Shown piece after piece: positions 31,035-41,738 of a stretch of DNA of 64,000 nucleotides. The stretch lies in NCBI GenBank assembly GCA_016710885.1, contig JADJUC010000028.1:1-64000 (forward strand), in the 5' to 3' direction. Positions within the stretch are counted from its first letter, which is position 1. The number at the start of each line of letters is the position of its first letter. The translations under genes were made by a program, and so were the position numbers. The notes under the pieces were generated by a model. It was given only the letters and a program-made list of their open reading frames with translations, did not search any database and was not told where the DNA came from. This DNA comes from Candidatus Proximibacter danicus (GTDB lineage Bacteria > Pseudomonadota > Gammaproteobacteria > Burkholderiales > Rhodocyclaceae).

Positions 31035-31772
31035 ATGACAGACAAGACCACACACTTCGGATTCGAGAACGTTCAGGAAGCTGAAAAAGCACGGCGAGTC
31101 GCCGACGTTTTCGACTCTGTTGCTCAACGTTATGACCTGATGAACGATGTCATGTCGGGCGGTATGCATCGGCTTTGGAAGGCCTTCACCATCGCGCGCA
31201 GCGGTGTCAGAGAAGGCTCCCGCGTCCTCGATGTCGCCGGCGGAACAGGGGACCTTTCGTTGGCCTTCGCCAAGCGCGTCGGCAAGACCGGGCAAGTCTG
31301 GCTGACCGATATCAACAATGCCATGCTGACACGCGGTCGCGACAGGCTTTGCGACAAGGGTTACCTGGTCCCTGCTGCCCAGTGCGACGCCGAAAAACTA
31401 CCTTTTCCGGACAATTATTTCGATTGTTGTACGGTGGCCTTTGGCCTGCGCAACATGACCCACAAGGATCTGGCACTGGCTGAAATGCGCCGGGTTCTTA
31501 AGCCGGGAGGGCGTCTGCTGGTTCTTGAATTCTCGCAGGTCTGGAAGCCACTGGCACCTGCTTACGACTTCTATTCATTCAATGTTATTCCGCGAATTGG
31601 GCAGATGCTGGTCAAGGACGAAGCTAGCTACCGTTATCTTGCCGAGTCGATTCGTGTTCACCCCGATCAGGAAACACTGAAAACGATGATGGAACAAGTC
31701 GGGCTGGAACGGGTTGAATATTTCAATCTGACACTCGGCGTCGTTGCACTGCATCGGGGCTTCAAATTCTGA
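31035..31772 (+). CDS. ubiE: Ubiquinone/menaquinone biosynthesis C-methyltransferase
   Basis: UbiE methylates the quinone ring with S-adenosylmethionine (2-polyprenyl-6-methoxy-benzoquinol and demethylmenaquinol). The 245 residues match the family length. The N-terminal THFGFENVQEAEKARRVADV and VAQRYDLMNDVMSGGMHRLW are characteristic. The SAM-binding motif I is VLDVAGGTGDLS, followed by FPDNYFDCCTVAFGLRNMT and the C-terminal GVVALHRGFKF. The frame is intact, unlike the gene just upstream. It is followed after 78 bp by ubiJ, so two ubiquinone genes lie together. Confidence 0.97.
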   Translation: MTDKTTHFGFENVQEAEKARRVADVFDSVAQRYDLMNDVMSGGMHRLWKAFTIARSGVREGSRVLDVAGGTGDLSLAFAKRVGKTGQVWLTDINNAMLTRGRDRLCDKGYLVPAAQCDAEKLPFPDNYFDCCTVAFGLRNMTHKDLALAEMRRVLKPGGRLLVLEFSQVWKPLAPAYDFYSFNVIPRIGQMLVKDEASYRYLAESIRVHPDQETLKTMMEQVGLERVEYFNLTLGVVALHRGFKF

Positions 31773-31850
31773 TCGCTGGATCTGATGTGTCGTCACACTG
31801 GCTGAACGCAGTATTCGGCGACAGATCCCAGGAATCGTGCAGTCATCGAA

Positions 31851-32414
31851 ATGCTTGAACGCACAGCACTCCGTTTTCTCAACCACGTGCTTGGGGCAGA
31901 GCCTTGGGCACTCGCGCGGTTGAAATCCTTTGCTGGTCAACGGGCCCGGTTCGATATCGGGCCGCTATCTTTTTCATTTGCTGTTTCTGTCAATGGTGCG
32001 CTTCAGTCCTGCGATACGGTCGCCAAACCCGGGGTGACTGTGCATCTGCCCGACGATGTACTGGTCCGGCTGCTGGCAGACCGTCAAAGTATCTTTCGAT
32101 CTGCACGCATCGAGGGTTCCGCTGATTTCGCAGAAGCACTCGGATTCGTCGCGAAAAACCTGCGCTGGGACGCAGAAGCCGATGTCGCTCGCATCATCGG
32201 TGATATCCCTGCTCGCCGTATCAGTCGGGACCTGGCGGCCAGCCTGCTTGCAAAACGTGACGCCGCAGGCCGTTTCGTAGCCAACCTGACGGAATTTATC
32301 GTCGACGAAGAGGCTTTGGTAATGCGTCCCGACGCGCTTGCGTCGTTTGCACAAGACATCGGCTGCTTGTGCAAAGACCTCGACCACCTGGAAGCGCGCC
32401 TGAACCGGCTGTAG
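31851..32414 (+). CDS. ubiJ: Ubiquinone biosynthesis accessory factor UbiJ (SCP2-like)
   Basis: UbiJ carries a sterol-carrier-protein-2-like lipid-binding domain and works with UbiK and the Ubi enzymes as a scaffold for hydrophobic intermediates. The 187 residues begin MLERTALRFLNHVLG and end KDLDHLEARLNRL, a predicted helix. The SCP2-like core is FDIGPLSFSFAVSVNGAL ... VHLPDDVLVRLLADRQS, and the domain is usually about 200 residues. The ubiE-ubiJ order is the common proteobacterial arrangement; here ubiB does not follow, because a terminator and the convergent atp operon come next. Confidence 0.9.
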   Translation: MLERTALRFLNHVLGAEPWALARLKSFAGQRARFDIGPLSFSFAVSVNGALQSCDTVAKPGVTVHLPDDVLVRLLADRQSIFRSARIEGSADFAEALGFVAKNLRWDAEADVARIIGDIPARRISRDLAASLLAKRDAAGRFVANLTEFIVDEEALVMRPDALASFAQDIGCLCKDLDHLEARLNRL

Positions 32415-32434
32415 CACCGAGAGAGATCGTCGAC

Positions 32435-32464
32435 GAAAAAGAGGCAGCCGAGGCTGCCTTTTTG
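32435..32464. terminator. Bidirectional intrinsic terminator between ubiJ and atpC
   Basis: AGGCAGCC-GA-GGCTGCCT forms an 8-bp stem (32442-32459) with AAAAAG on the left and TTTTT on the right. It therefore makes a stem plus U-tract in both directions and would end both the ubiE-ubiJ transcript and the atp operon. Confidence 0.9.
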
Positions 32465-32483
32465 TTACTACTGTGTGCGCAAC

Positions 32484-32906
32484 TTAGTGACGATTGCGCA
32501 GCTTCTTGATGGCCTGCAGCTGAGCGACGGCCTGCGCCAGTTCGGCTTCTGCCGTGGCGTAGTTCATCTCGGCGCTGCGGTTGGCCAGAGCCTCTTCGGC
32601 ACGCTTCTTGGCTTCCATGGCCTTGGCTTCGTCCAGATCATGGGCGCGAATCGCAGTATCAGCGAGCACGGTGATCATGCTCGGTTGTACTTCGAGCATG
32701 CCGCCCGAGACGTAGACCAGCTCGTAGTCGGCCTGGTTAGGCACCTTCAGGCGGATCGTACCGGACTTGATCCGGGTGAGCAGCGGCGTATGCCGCGGAT
32801 ACACACCCAATTCGCCGGCTTCTCCCGGGAATACGCCGAATTCGACGACACCCGAGAAAATCTGCTCTTCAGCGCTCACCACGTCGCAATGTACGGTAAT
32901 TGCCAT
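32484..32906 (-). CDS. atpC: F1Fo ATP synthase epsilon subunit
   Basis: The epsilon subunit of the F1 central stalk couples rotation and can inhibit ATP hydrolysis. It has 140 residues from the ATG at 32906 (MAITVHCDVVSAEEQIFSG); the longer upstream reading runs into the atpD end and is not supported. The beta-sandwich carries EFGVFPGEAGELGVYPRHTP and LLTRIKSGTIRL. The C-terminal two-helix part starts at DLDEAKAMEAKKRAEEAL. Last gene of the operon, 37 bp after atpD and followed by a terminator. Confidence 0.97.
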   Translation of the reverse strand: MAITVHCDVVSAEEQIFSGVVEFGVFPGEAGELGVYPRHTPLLTRIKSGTIRLKVPNQADYELVYVSGGMLEVQPSMITVLADTAIRAHDLDEAKAMEAKKRAEEALANRSAEMNYATAEAELAQAVAQLQAIKKLRNRH

Positions 32907-32943
32907 TGCTGGGTCTCCCAATTTAACTGCTGCTGCGAACCAC

Positions 32944-34344
<1,401 letters not shown>

Positions 34345-34371
34345 ATTGAATCCCTCAATGATTGAAACCTG

Positions 34372-35235
34372 TTACACCGCCGCGGCGCCGCCGACGATCT
34401 CGGACAGCTCTTTGGTAATCGCTGCCTGGCGCGCCTTGTTATAGACGAGCTTGAGATCGCCAATCACGGTCTTGGCGTTATCGGATGCGGACTTCATCGC
34501 CACCATTCGCGCGCTCTGCTCGGACGCCATGTTCTCGGCAACCGCTTGGTAAATCAGCGCTTCGACATAGCGGATGAGCAGATCGTCAACAACTTCCTTG
34601 GCGTCCGGCTCATAAACGTAGTCCCACTTGGTTTCGGCAGAGCCGACAGCATCGCCGGACAGCGGCAGCAACTGCTCGATCACCGGTTCCTGTTTCATCG
34701 TGTTGATGAAACGGGTGTAACCGATGAACAGCTGGTCGATGTCGCCCCTGATGTAAGCGTCAAGCTGAACCTTGACCGGTCCGATGAGCTTTTCCAGATG
34801 TGGCGTATCGCCCATGCCGATGGTGTGCGAAACGATCTCGGCGCTGGCGCGTTGCATGAACCCGAAACCCTTGTTACCGATTGCCGTAACCTGAACTGCG
34901 GCACTCTGGGCTTCCCACTCCTTCATGCGCGTTACCGCGAGGCGCAGGACGTTGGTATTAAGGCCACCGCACAGGCCCTTGTCGGCCGTAACGAGAATCA
35001 CACCGATCTTCTTCACCGTCTCGCGCTTGATGAGGAAGGGGTGCTTGTATTCAGCAATCGCATGCGAGAGGTTGGCCGCGACACGCCGGATCTTTTCACC
35101 GTAGGGACGGGCAGCCCGCATCCGGTCCTGCGCCTTGCGCATTTTGGATGCAGCCACCATCTCCATGGCTTTGGTGATCTTGCGCGTGTTCTCTACGCTT
35201 TTGATCTTGTTGCGAATTTCCTTGCCGCTAGGCAT
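34372..35235 (-). CDS. atpG: F1Fo ATP synthase gamma subunit
   Basis: The rotating central shaft of F1. It has 287 residues with the conserved N-terminal coiled coil (SGKEIRNKIKSVENTRKITK, MVAASKMRKAQDRM) and the C-terminal helix ending KARQAAITKELSEIVGGAAAV. The internal VTADKGLCGGLNTNV is the family signature. It lies 17 bp after atpA and 27 bp before atpD in the standard order. Confidence 0.98.
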   Translation of the reverse strand: MPSGKEIRNKIKSVENTRKITKAMEMVAASKMRKAQDRMRAARPYGEKIRRVAANLSHAIAEYKHPFLIKRETVKKIGVILVTADKGLCGGLNTNVLRLAVTRMKEWEAQSAAVQVTAIGNKGFGFMQRASAEIVSHTIGMGDTPHLEKLIGPVKVQLDAYIRGDIDQLFIGYTRFINTMKQEPVIEQLLPLSGDAVGSAETKWDYVYEPDAKEVVDDLLIRYVEALIYQAVAENMASEQSARMVAMKSASDNAKTVIGDLKLVYNKARQAAITKELSEIVGGAAAV

Positions 35236-35252
35236 GGCATTCTCCTAGCTGG

Positions 35253-36791
<1,539 letters not shown>

Positions 36792-36800
36792 GGAAATCTC

Positions 36801-37334
36801 CTAGTTTTTCAGCGCCACGGCCATGGCTGCGAGCTTGCCGCGCACGGAGGCGTCGAGCATCTGGTCGCCAACGGTCACCACGACACCGCCGATCAGGGTT
36901 TCATCAACCTTGACCGTCAGATTGAGCTTGCACTTGAAGTACTTTTCAAGCTCGGGGGTAACGTCGCGAACCTGGGCGTCGGACAGCGGGAAGGCAGAAA
37001 CAACTTCGCCATCCCGGGTGCCTTCTTCGGCGCGCTTGTAGGTCTCGTAGAGGCCGGCAATCTCGGGCAGACAGGTCAGCCGGTCGTTCTTGGCCAACAG
37101 CTTCAGCAGGTTGGTCAAACCGTCATCCGCCTTGCCGCATGCCGCACTGAACAGCTCGACGAGCTGTTCCTGCCGAACATTCGGATCGTCGATGACAGCG
37201 GCCACCTCGGCGTCGTTGGCAACAAACGCCAACGACTCGAGACGATCAGACCACTGTGCCAGCGCACCTTGTTCGCGCGCCAACTGAAACACCGCTTCTG
37301 CGTACGGCCGGGCAATGGTGACGGTTTCAGCCAT
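36801..37334 (-). CDS. atpH: F1Fo ATP synthase delta subunit
   Basis: The peripheral-stalk subunit joining F1 to the b dimer. It has 177 residues: MAETVTIARPYAEAVFQLA at the N-terminus (F1-binding helices) and the C-terminal domain with LNLTVKVDETLIGGVVVTVG and VRGKLAAMAVAL. It lies 5 bp after atpF and 9 bp before atpA. Confidence 0.97.
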   Translation of the reverse strand: MAETVTIARPYAEAVFQLAREQGALAQWSDRLESLAFVANDAEVAAVIDDPNVRQEQLVELFSAACGKADDGLTNLLKLLAKNDRLTCLPEIAGLYETYKRAEEGTRDGEVVSAFPLSDAQVRDVTPELEKYFKCKLNLTVKVDETLIGGVVVTVGDQMLDASVRGKLAAMAVALKN

Positions 37335-37339
37335 TTGCT

Positions 37340-37810
37340 TTACAGACCTTGCTTAAGCGAGGTGAGCATATCGGAATGCGCGGCGGCGTTGACTTCCTTC
37401 TTCAGGATCTTCTCGGCACCGGCAATGGCCAACTCGGCAACACGCTCACGCAGTTGCTGTTTGGCACGTTCGACTTCCTGCTCGATCTCGGCCTTGGCAC
37501 CGGCGACAACCTTGTCCGCCTCAACCTTGGCTTGACCCTTGGCTTCTTCGACGATCTGCTGCGCACGCTTGTCGGCGGCAGCGATCACTTCCGAAGCTTT
37601 TTCCTTGGCTTCGCGCAGAGCATCGGCAGAACGCTTGGCGGCGATCTCCTGCTCCTGCTTGCCACGCTCGGCGGCAGCCAAGCCTTCGGCGATCTGCTTC
37701 TGGCGGTCGGCCATCGCCTTTTGCAGCGGCGGCCAGACGTATTTCATCGTGATCCAGATGAATACACCAAACCAAATCGCCTGACCAATCAGAGTAGCGT
37801 TGATATTCAC
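37340..37810 (-). CDS. atpF: F1Fo ATP synthase b subunit
   Basis: The peripheral-stalk subunit with one N-terminal membrane helix (LIGQAIWFGVFIWITMKYVW) and a long charged coiled coil (KAMADRQKQIAEGLAAAERG, EAKGQAKVEADKVVAGAK). It has 156 residues, typical for the family, and functions as a dimer. It lies 31 bp after atpE. Confidence 0.97.
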   Translation of the reverse strand: MNINATLIGQAIWFGVFIWITMKYVWPPLQKAMADRQKQIAEGLAAAERGKQEQEIAAKRSADALREAKEKASEVIAAADKRAQQIVEEAKGQAKVEADKVVAGAKAEIEQEVERAKQQLRERVAELAIAGAEKILKKEVNAAAHSDMLTSLKQGL

Positions 37811-37841
37811 GCCTGACTCCTTTCTGTTAGGGATCGGGTGA

Positions 37842-38102
37842 TTACTTGATCAGGGCCAGGAACGGATTGGCGAAGAGCAGGAACAGGGCGATACCGACAC
37901 CGATCATGGTCACGGCGTCAAGCAGACCGGCGACGATGAACATCTTGACTTGCAGTGTCGGGATCATTTCCGGCTGGCGAGCGGCGCCTTCCAGGAAACG
38001 GCCACCGAGAATACCGAAGCCGATAGCGGTACCGAGAGCGCCCGCACCGATGAGGATGGCGACGGCGATAGCGGTGTTGGAGAGAACGGTTGCGAGTTCC
38101 AT
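37842..38102 (-). CDS. atpE: F1Fo ATP synthase c subunit
   Basis: The proton-carrying ring subunit, 86 residues and two membrane helices. The polar loop is GGRFLEGAARQPEM, and the proton-binding Asp lies in helix 2 (AGLLDAVTMIGVG). The set of ligands expected for a sodium-dependent ring (Gln in helix 1, Glu-Ser in helix 2) is absent, so proton coupling is likely. It lies 70 bp after atpB. Confidence 0.97.
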   Translation of the reverse strand: MELATVLSNTAIAVAILIGAGALGTAIGFGILGGRFLEGAARQPEMIPTLQVKMFIVAGLLDAVTMIGVGIALFLLFANPFLALIK

Positions 38103-38172
38103 GTTGACTCCTAAATGAGAGCGTTGTGGTTAATTAAAATAAAGCGGTTTGAAAACGGGTTACTGCAAACTC

Positions 38173-38970
38173 TTAGTGGGACTCTGCGGCCATCGACATA
38201 TAGACGATAGTCAGCATCATGAAAACAAACGCCTGCAGCGTGATGATCAGGATATGGAACAGCGCCCAGGGCAAGGCCAAAGGCAGCTGATACAGGCCGA
38301 GCAGCGCGATCAGGATGAACACCATTTCACCGGCGTACATGTTGCCGAAGAGTCGCAGCGCCAGCGAAATCGGCTTGGCGATGTCTTCGACGATACGGAA
38401 GATGAAGTTGACCGGGGCCAGCTTGGCGCCGAACGGCGCAGTGAAGATTTCGTGCATGTAGCCGCCAAAACCCTTCACCTTGAGGTTCATCCAGATCATG
38501 ATGAAAAACACCGTGATCGACATGGCAAAGGTCAGATTGGGGTCGGTCGTCGGCACGGCCTTGAGATAGTTGACGCCCACCGCACCGGCCACGATGGGCA
38601 GGAAATCGACCGGGATCAAGTCCATGGCGTTCATGACGAACACCCAGACGAAAATGGTAATGGCCAACGGCGTAACCAGCGCGCTCTTGCCGTGGAAGGT
38701 GTCCTTGACCTGCTGATCGACGAGACCGACAACCATCTCGATGAAATTTTGCAGCCCGCCCGGCACACCGGAGCTCGCTTTAGCCGCCACTTTGGCCATC
38801 AGACCGAAAACGAGCAGACCAAGCAAACCCGAGATGATCAGGGTATCGGCATGAACGGTCCAAAAGCCGTGGCAGTGGCCATCGATCTTCGCCGCATCCG
38901 AACAAACAGCGAGGTTTGTCAGGTGGTGCTGGATATAACCTGTGGTAGTCAAGCCGCCTTCTGCGCTCAT
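38173..38970 (-). CDS. atpB: F1Fo ATP synthase a subunit
   Basis: The stationary membrane subunit that forms the two proton half-channels. It has 265 residues and several membrane helices. The essential Arg is in SLALRLFGNMYAGEMVF, and the last helix carries ALFHILIITLQAFVFMMLTIVY. The N-terminus MSAEGGLTTTGYIQHHLTNL is the usual periplasmic start. It lies 38 bp after atpI. Confidence 0.97.
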   Translation of the reverse strand: MSAEGGLTTTGYIQHHLTNLAVCSDAAKIDGHCHGFWTVHADTLIISGLLGLLVFGLMAKVAAKASSGVPGGLQNFIEMVVGLVDQQVKDTFHGKSALVTPLAITIFVWVFVMNAMDLIPVDFLPIVAGAVGVNYLKAVPTTDPNLTFAMSITVFFIMIWMNLKVKGFGGYMHEIFTAPFGAKLAPVNFIFRIVEDIAKPISLALRLFGNMYAGEMVFILIALLGLYQLPLALPWALFHILIITLQAFVFMMLTIVYMSMAAESH

Positions 38971-39008
38971 GATCTTTCCTCTAATCCCCGATTAACCTTT
39001 TTTACCGC

Positions 39009-39377
39009 TCAGCGCCGTCTAGCCAACGCCAACCAGTAGATGACGAAGGTCGATGCATACCCGACAAACAAAGGGATAGGTGCAACGCTCTTGTAGCCGA
39101 CAAACACCAGGACAAACCCTGCGAGCGTCGCTGCAAACTTGTACGCCTCCCCCGCCGCCTGACCCCTGTATGCATGCATCGGATCGATCTTGCCGGCCTC
39201 ATTAACCGACAGACGCATCGCTCGCCAAACATAGAGCAGATTCGCCACCACCCCGATGCTGCCCCCGGCAAGAGCCGATAACGCAGCGTTTGTACCGCCC
39301 TGCACCGCCGCAACCATCGCGATCAACAGCGTTGTGGTTGCCTGCCAGCCAATGATCCAGCGGACTTGCGGGTGCAA
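39009..39377 (-). CDS. atpI: ATP synthase assembly protein AtpI, TTG start
   Basis: A small membrane protein that helps c-ring assembly. It has 122 residues with about four hydrophobic segments (IGWQATTTLLIAMVAAVQGG, ALAGGSIGVVANLLYVW, FAATLAGFVLVFVGY, LFVGYASTFVIYWLALA). The best start is TTG at 39377, with GGAG 7 bases upstream; no ATG fits the conserved N-terminus. First gene of the atp operon, with a good promoter just upstream. Confidence 0.9.
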   Translation of the reverse strand: MHPQVRWIIGWQATTTLLIAMVAAVQGGTNAALSALAGGSIGVVANLLYVWRAMRLSVNEAGKIDPMHAYRGQAAGEAYKFAATLAGFVLVFVGYKSVAPIPLFVGYASTFVIYWLALARRR

Positions 39378-39402
39378 GGAATGCTCCGACTAAAACCGCC
39401 GC

Positions 39403-39431
39403 AGTTTAAAACACTCTTCTACAAGAGTCAA
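39403..39431 (-). promoter_or_regulatory. Sigma70 promoter of the atp operon
   Basis: On the minus strand, TTGACT (39426-39431) and TAAACT (39403-39408) are 17 bp apart, 26 bp upstream of the atpI start. The spacer holds a perfect 6-bp inverted repeat (ACTCTT, 4-base centre, AAGAGT; 39413-39428) that overlaps the -35 and might be an operator. The promoter call is from consensus match only. Confidence 0.65.
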
Positions 39432-39467
39432 TAAATTGCTGCGGTGCACATATAGAAGTACAGCGCG

Positions 39468-40310
39468 CTATTTTAGACGCGCCAGAATAACTTCTAACTG
39501 ATCCAGATCAGAAAAATCGATTGTCAGCTTTCCCGCCCCCTTGCGGTTGGCCTTGATGGCAACCGAGGCGCCCAACGCATCGGCCAACTCCTCCTGCAAG
39601 CGCAACACATCGCGATCCGGCTTAGCTGGAACGCGCTCTGACGGCGGCGTCATTTCGCGCTGCACCAAGCGCTCGGCCTCACGCACCGACATTCCCTTGA
39701 GGGCGATGCGCTGTGCCAGCTGAACTTGCAGCACGGCCGCCAGCGGCAGCAGCGCGCGGGCATGGCCCATCTCGATTTCGCCCGCCATCAACAGGTCTTG
39801 TACCGGTTGTGCCAGTTGCAGCAGACGAATCAAATTGCTGGCCGCCGGGCGCGAGCGGCCGACGGCATCGGCCGCTTGCTGGTGCGTCAGGCTGAATTCG
39901 TCGACCAGTCGCTGCAGGCCAAGCGCTTCCTCAAGCGGATTGAGATTCTCGCGCTGGATGTTCTCGATCAGCGCCATGGCCAGCGCGTTTTCGTCCGGAA
40001 TGTCGCGGATCAGCGTTGGCACTTCGGCCAGTCCGGCCAGTTGCGCAGCGCGCCAGCGACGCTCGCCGGCGATGATCTCGTAGCGGTCCTGCGCCACCGG
40101 GCGCACCAGGATCGGCTGCATCAGCCCTTGGGCGCGGATCGAGGCAGCCAGTTCGTCCAGCGACACCTTGTCCATCTGCGTCCGCGGCTGGTACTTGCCC
40201 GGCTGCAGTGCCGTTACCGGCAGCGAACGCTGTTGTTCCTTTTTCGCCGACTCATCGCCTGCGAGCAGCGCATCCAGCCCGCGGCCGAGGCCTCTCATCT
40301 TGGTGGTCAT
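39468..40310 (-). CDS. parB: Chromosome-partitioning protein ParB
   Basis: ParB binds parS sites near the origin, spreads as a CTP-dependent clamp and works with ParA in chromosome segregation. It has 280 residues: the ParB/Srx domain with QPILVRPVAQDRYEIIAGER and GERRWRAAQ, then NIQRENLNPLEEALGLQRLV, a helix-turn-helix (THQQAADAVGRSRPAASNL) and a C-terminal dimerisation region. The start at 40310 overlaps the parA stop by 4 bp. I did not find a clear parS site by eye. Confidence 0.97.
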   Translation of the reverse strand: MTTKMRGLGRGLDALLAGDESAKKEQQRSLPVTALQPGKYQPRTQMDKVSLDELAASIRAQGLMQPILVRPVAQDRYEIIAGERRWRAAQLAGLAEVPTLIRDIPDENALAMALIENIQRENLNPLEEALGLQRLVDEFSLTHQQAADAVGRSRPAASNLIRLLQLAQPVQDLLMAGEIEMGHARALLPLAAVLQVQLAQRIALKGMSVREAERLVQREMTPPSERVPAKPDRDVLRLQEELADALGASVAIKANRKGAGKLTIDFSDLDQLEVILARLK

Positions 40311-41113
40311 GCCAATGCTCCCTGTTCATTCTTCGCACTCATCGCGATCTTGCCGTCGCGGCGATCCAGCATCTCCTGCGCCAGCGCCAGATAGGCCTGC
40401 GCGCCCCGCGACGCACGGTCGAAGGCGATCACCGGCTTGCCGTAGGACGGCGCCTCGGCCAGACGCACGTTGCGCGGAATGATGCTTTGATAAACCTTCT
40501 CGCCGAAATGGCTCTCGAGTTCCGCCGAAACCTGCTGCATCAGCGTCATGCGCGGGTCGAACATGGTGCGCAGGAGACCTTCGATGTGCAGCACCGAATT
40601 AAGGTTGGCGCGCACCTTGCGCAGCGTCGTCACCAGATCGGTCAGGCCTTCCAGCGCGTAATACTCGCACTGCATTGGAATCATTACTGCCTCGGCAGCC
40701 ACCAGGCCGTTCACCGTCAGCATGTTCAGCGCCGGCGGGCAATCCATCAGGATAAAATCATATTGGTCGCCAGCCGCCTGCAGCGCATCGCGCAGGCGGA
40801 ACTCGCGGTTTTCCAGCTCGATCAGCTCGACCTCGGCGCCGGCCAGCTCGCGGTTGGCGGGCAGGATGTCGAAGCCGAATTCGGTACGGATGCGCGACTG
40901 GTCGAGCGTCGAGCGGCCGATCAGGATCTGGTACACCGTCGGCAGTGCCTCTCGCTTCATGACGCCACAGCCGGTGGTGGCGTTGCCCTGCGGGTCGAGG
41001 TCGATCATCAGCACGCGCTGACCCAAGGCCGCCAGACTTGCGGAAAGATTTACGGCAGTAGTGGTCTTGCCCACCCCGCCCTTCTGATTGGTTACCGCCA
41101 GAATCTTGGCCAC
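40307..41113 (-). CDS. parA: Chromosome-partitioning ATPase ParA
   Basis: ParA is a deviant Walker ATPase that moves ParB-bound origins. It has 268 residues. The N-terminal KGGVGKTTTAVNLSASLA holds the deviant Walker A, followed by MIDLDPQGNATTGCG, FILMDCPPALNMLTVN and the C-terminal DRASRGAQAYLALAQEML. It starts one base before the rsmG stop, so mnmG-rsmG-parA-parB form a tight run. Confidence 0.97.
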   Translation of the reverse strand: MAKILAVTNQKGGVGKTTTAVNLSASLAALGQRVLMIDLDPQGNATTGCGVMKREALPTVYQILIGRSTLDQSRIRTEFGFDILPANRELAGAEVELIELENREFRLRDALQAAGDQYDFILMDCPPALNMLTVNGLVAAEAVMIPMQCEYYALEGLTDLVTTLRKVRANLNSVLHIEGLLRTMFDPRMTLMQQVSAELESHFGEKVYQSIIPRNVRLAEAPSYGKPVIAFDRASRGAQAYLALAQEMLDRRDGKIAMSAKNEQGALA

Positions 41114-41114
41114 G

Positions 41115-41738
41115 TCATTGCTCCCCGATGACTACCAGATGGCGCTCGCCATCCACCCCCGGCACCGCCAGCCGATGCACTGCACTTACTGCAACCCCGG
41201 CCGGCAGTTTAGCGATTTCCGCCTCGGGGCGTTGCCCTTTCATTGCCAGCCAGACGCCGTCAGGGGCCAGAAGGTGGCGAGTAAGTTCCACGAAATCAAC
41301 AAGTTCAGCGAACGCTCGTGAGGTAATCGCGGCAAACGGCACTGCCGGCTTGTATTCCTCGACCCGTGCCGTCACCACCTGTACGTTCTTCAACCCCAGC
41401 TCGATCACCGCCTGCTGCAGGAAGGCCGTCTTCTTGCTGCTGCTGTCGAGCAGCGTCACCGTCAGCTCCGGCTTGGCGATCGCCAGCGGAATGCCGGGCT
41501 GGCCGCCGCCGCTGCCGACATCAAGCAGGTTAGGCGCCGTCACATAGGGCAGGATGGCCAGCGAATCGAGCAGATGGTGGCTGACCGCCAGCGTGGGATC
41601 GCGCAATGCCGTCAGACTGAAGCTGCGGTTCCACTTTTCCAGAAACAGTGTGTAGGCCAGGAGCTTTGCCTGCACTTCGGCTGACAAATCAATTCCCAGG
41701 GCCGAGAGACCTGCCGACAACTGTTGCTCGCGGCTCAT
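41115..41738 (-). CDS. rsmG: 16S rRNA (guanine527-N7)-methyltransferase
   Basis: RsmG methylates G527 of 16S rRNA with S-adenosylmethionine. It has 207 residues, the usual length. The SAM-binding motif is LLDVGSGGGQPGIPLAI, preceded by WNRSFSLTALRDP and followed by KTAFLQQAVIELGLKNVQVV and ITSRAFAELVDF. It overlaps mnmG by 4 bp and is intact. Confidence 0.97.
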   Translation of the reverse strand: MSREQQLSAGLSALGIDLSAEVQAKLLAYTLFLEKWNRSFSLTALRDPTLAVSHHLLDSLAILPYVTAPNLLDVGSGGGQPGIPLAIAKPELTVTLLDSSSKKTAFLQQAVIELGLKNVQVVTARVEEYKPAVPFAAITSRAFAELVDFVELTRHLLAPDGVWLAMKGQRPEAEIAKLPAGVAVSAVHRLAVPGVDGERHLVVIGEQ

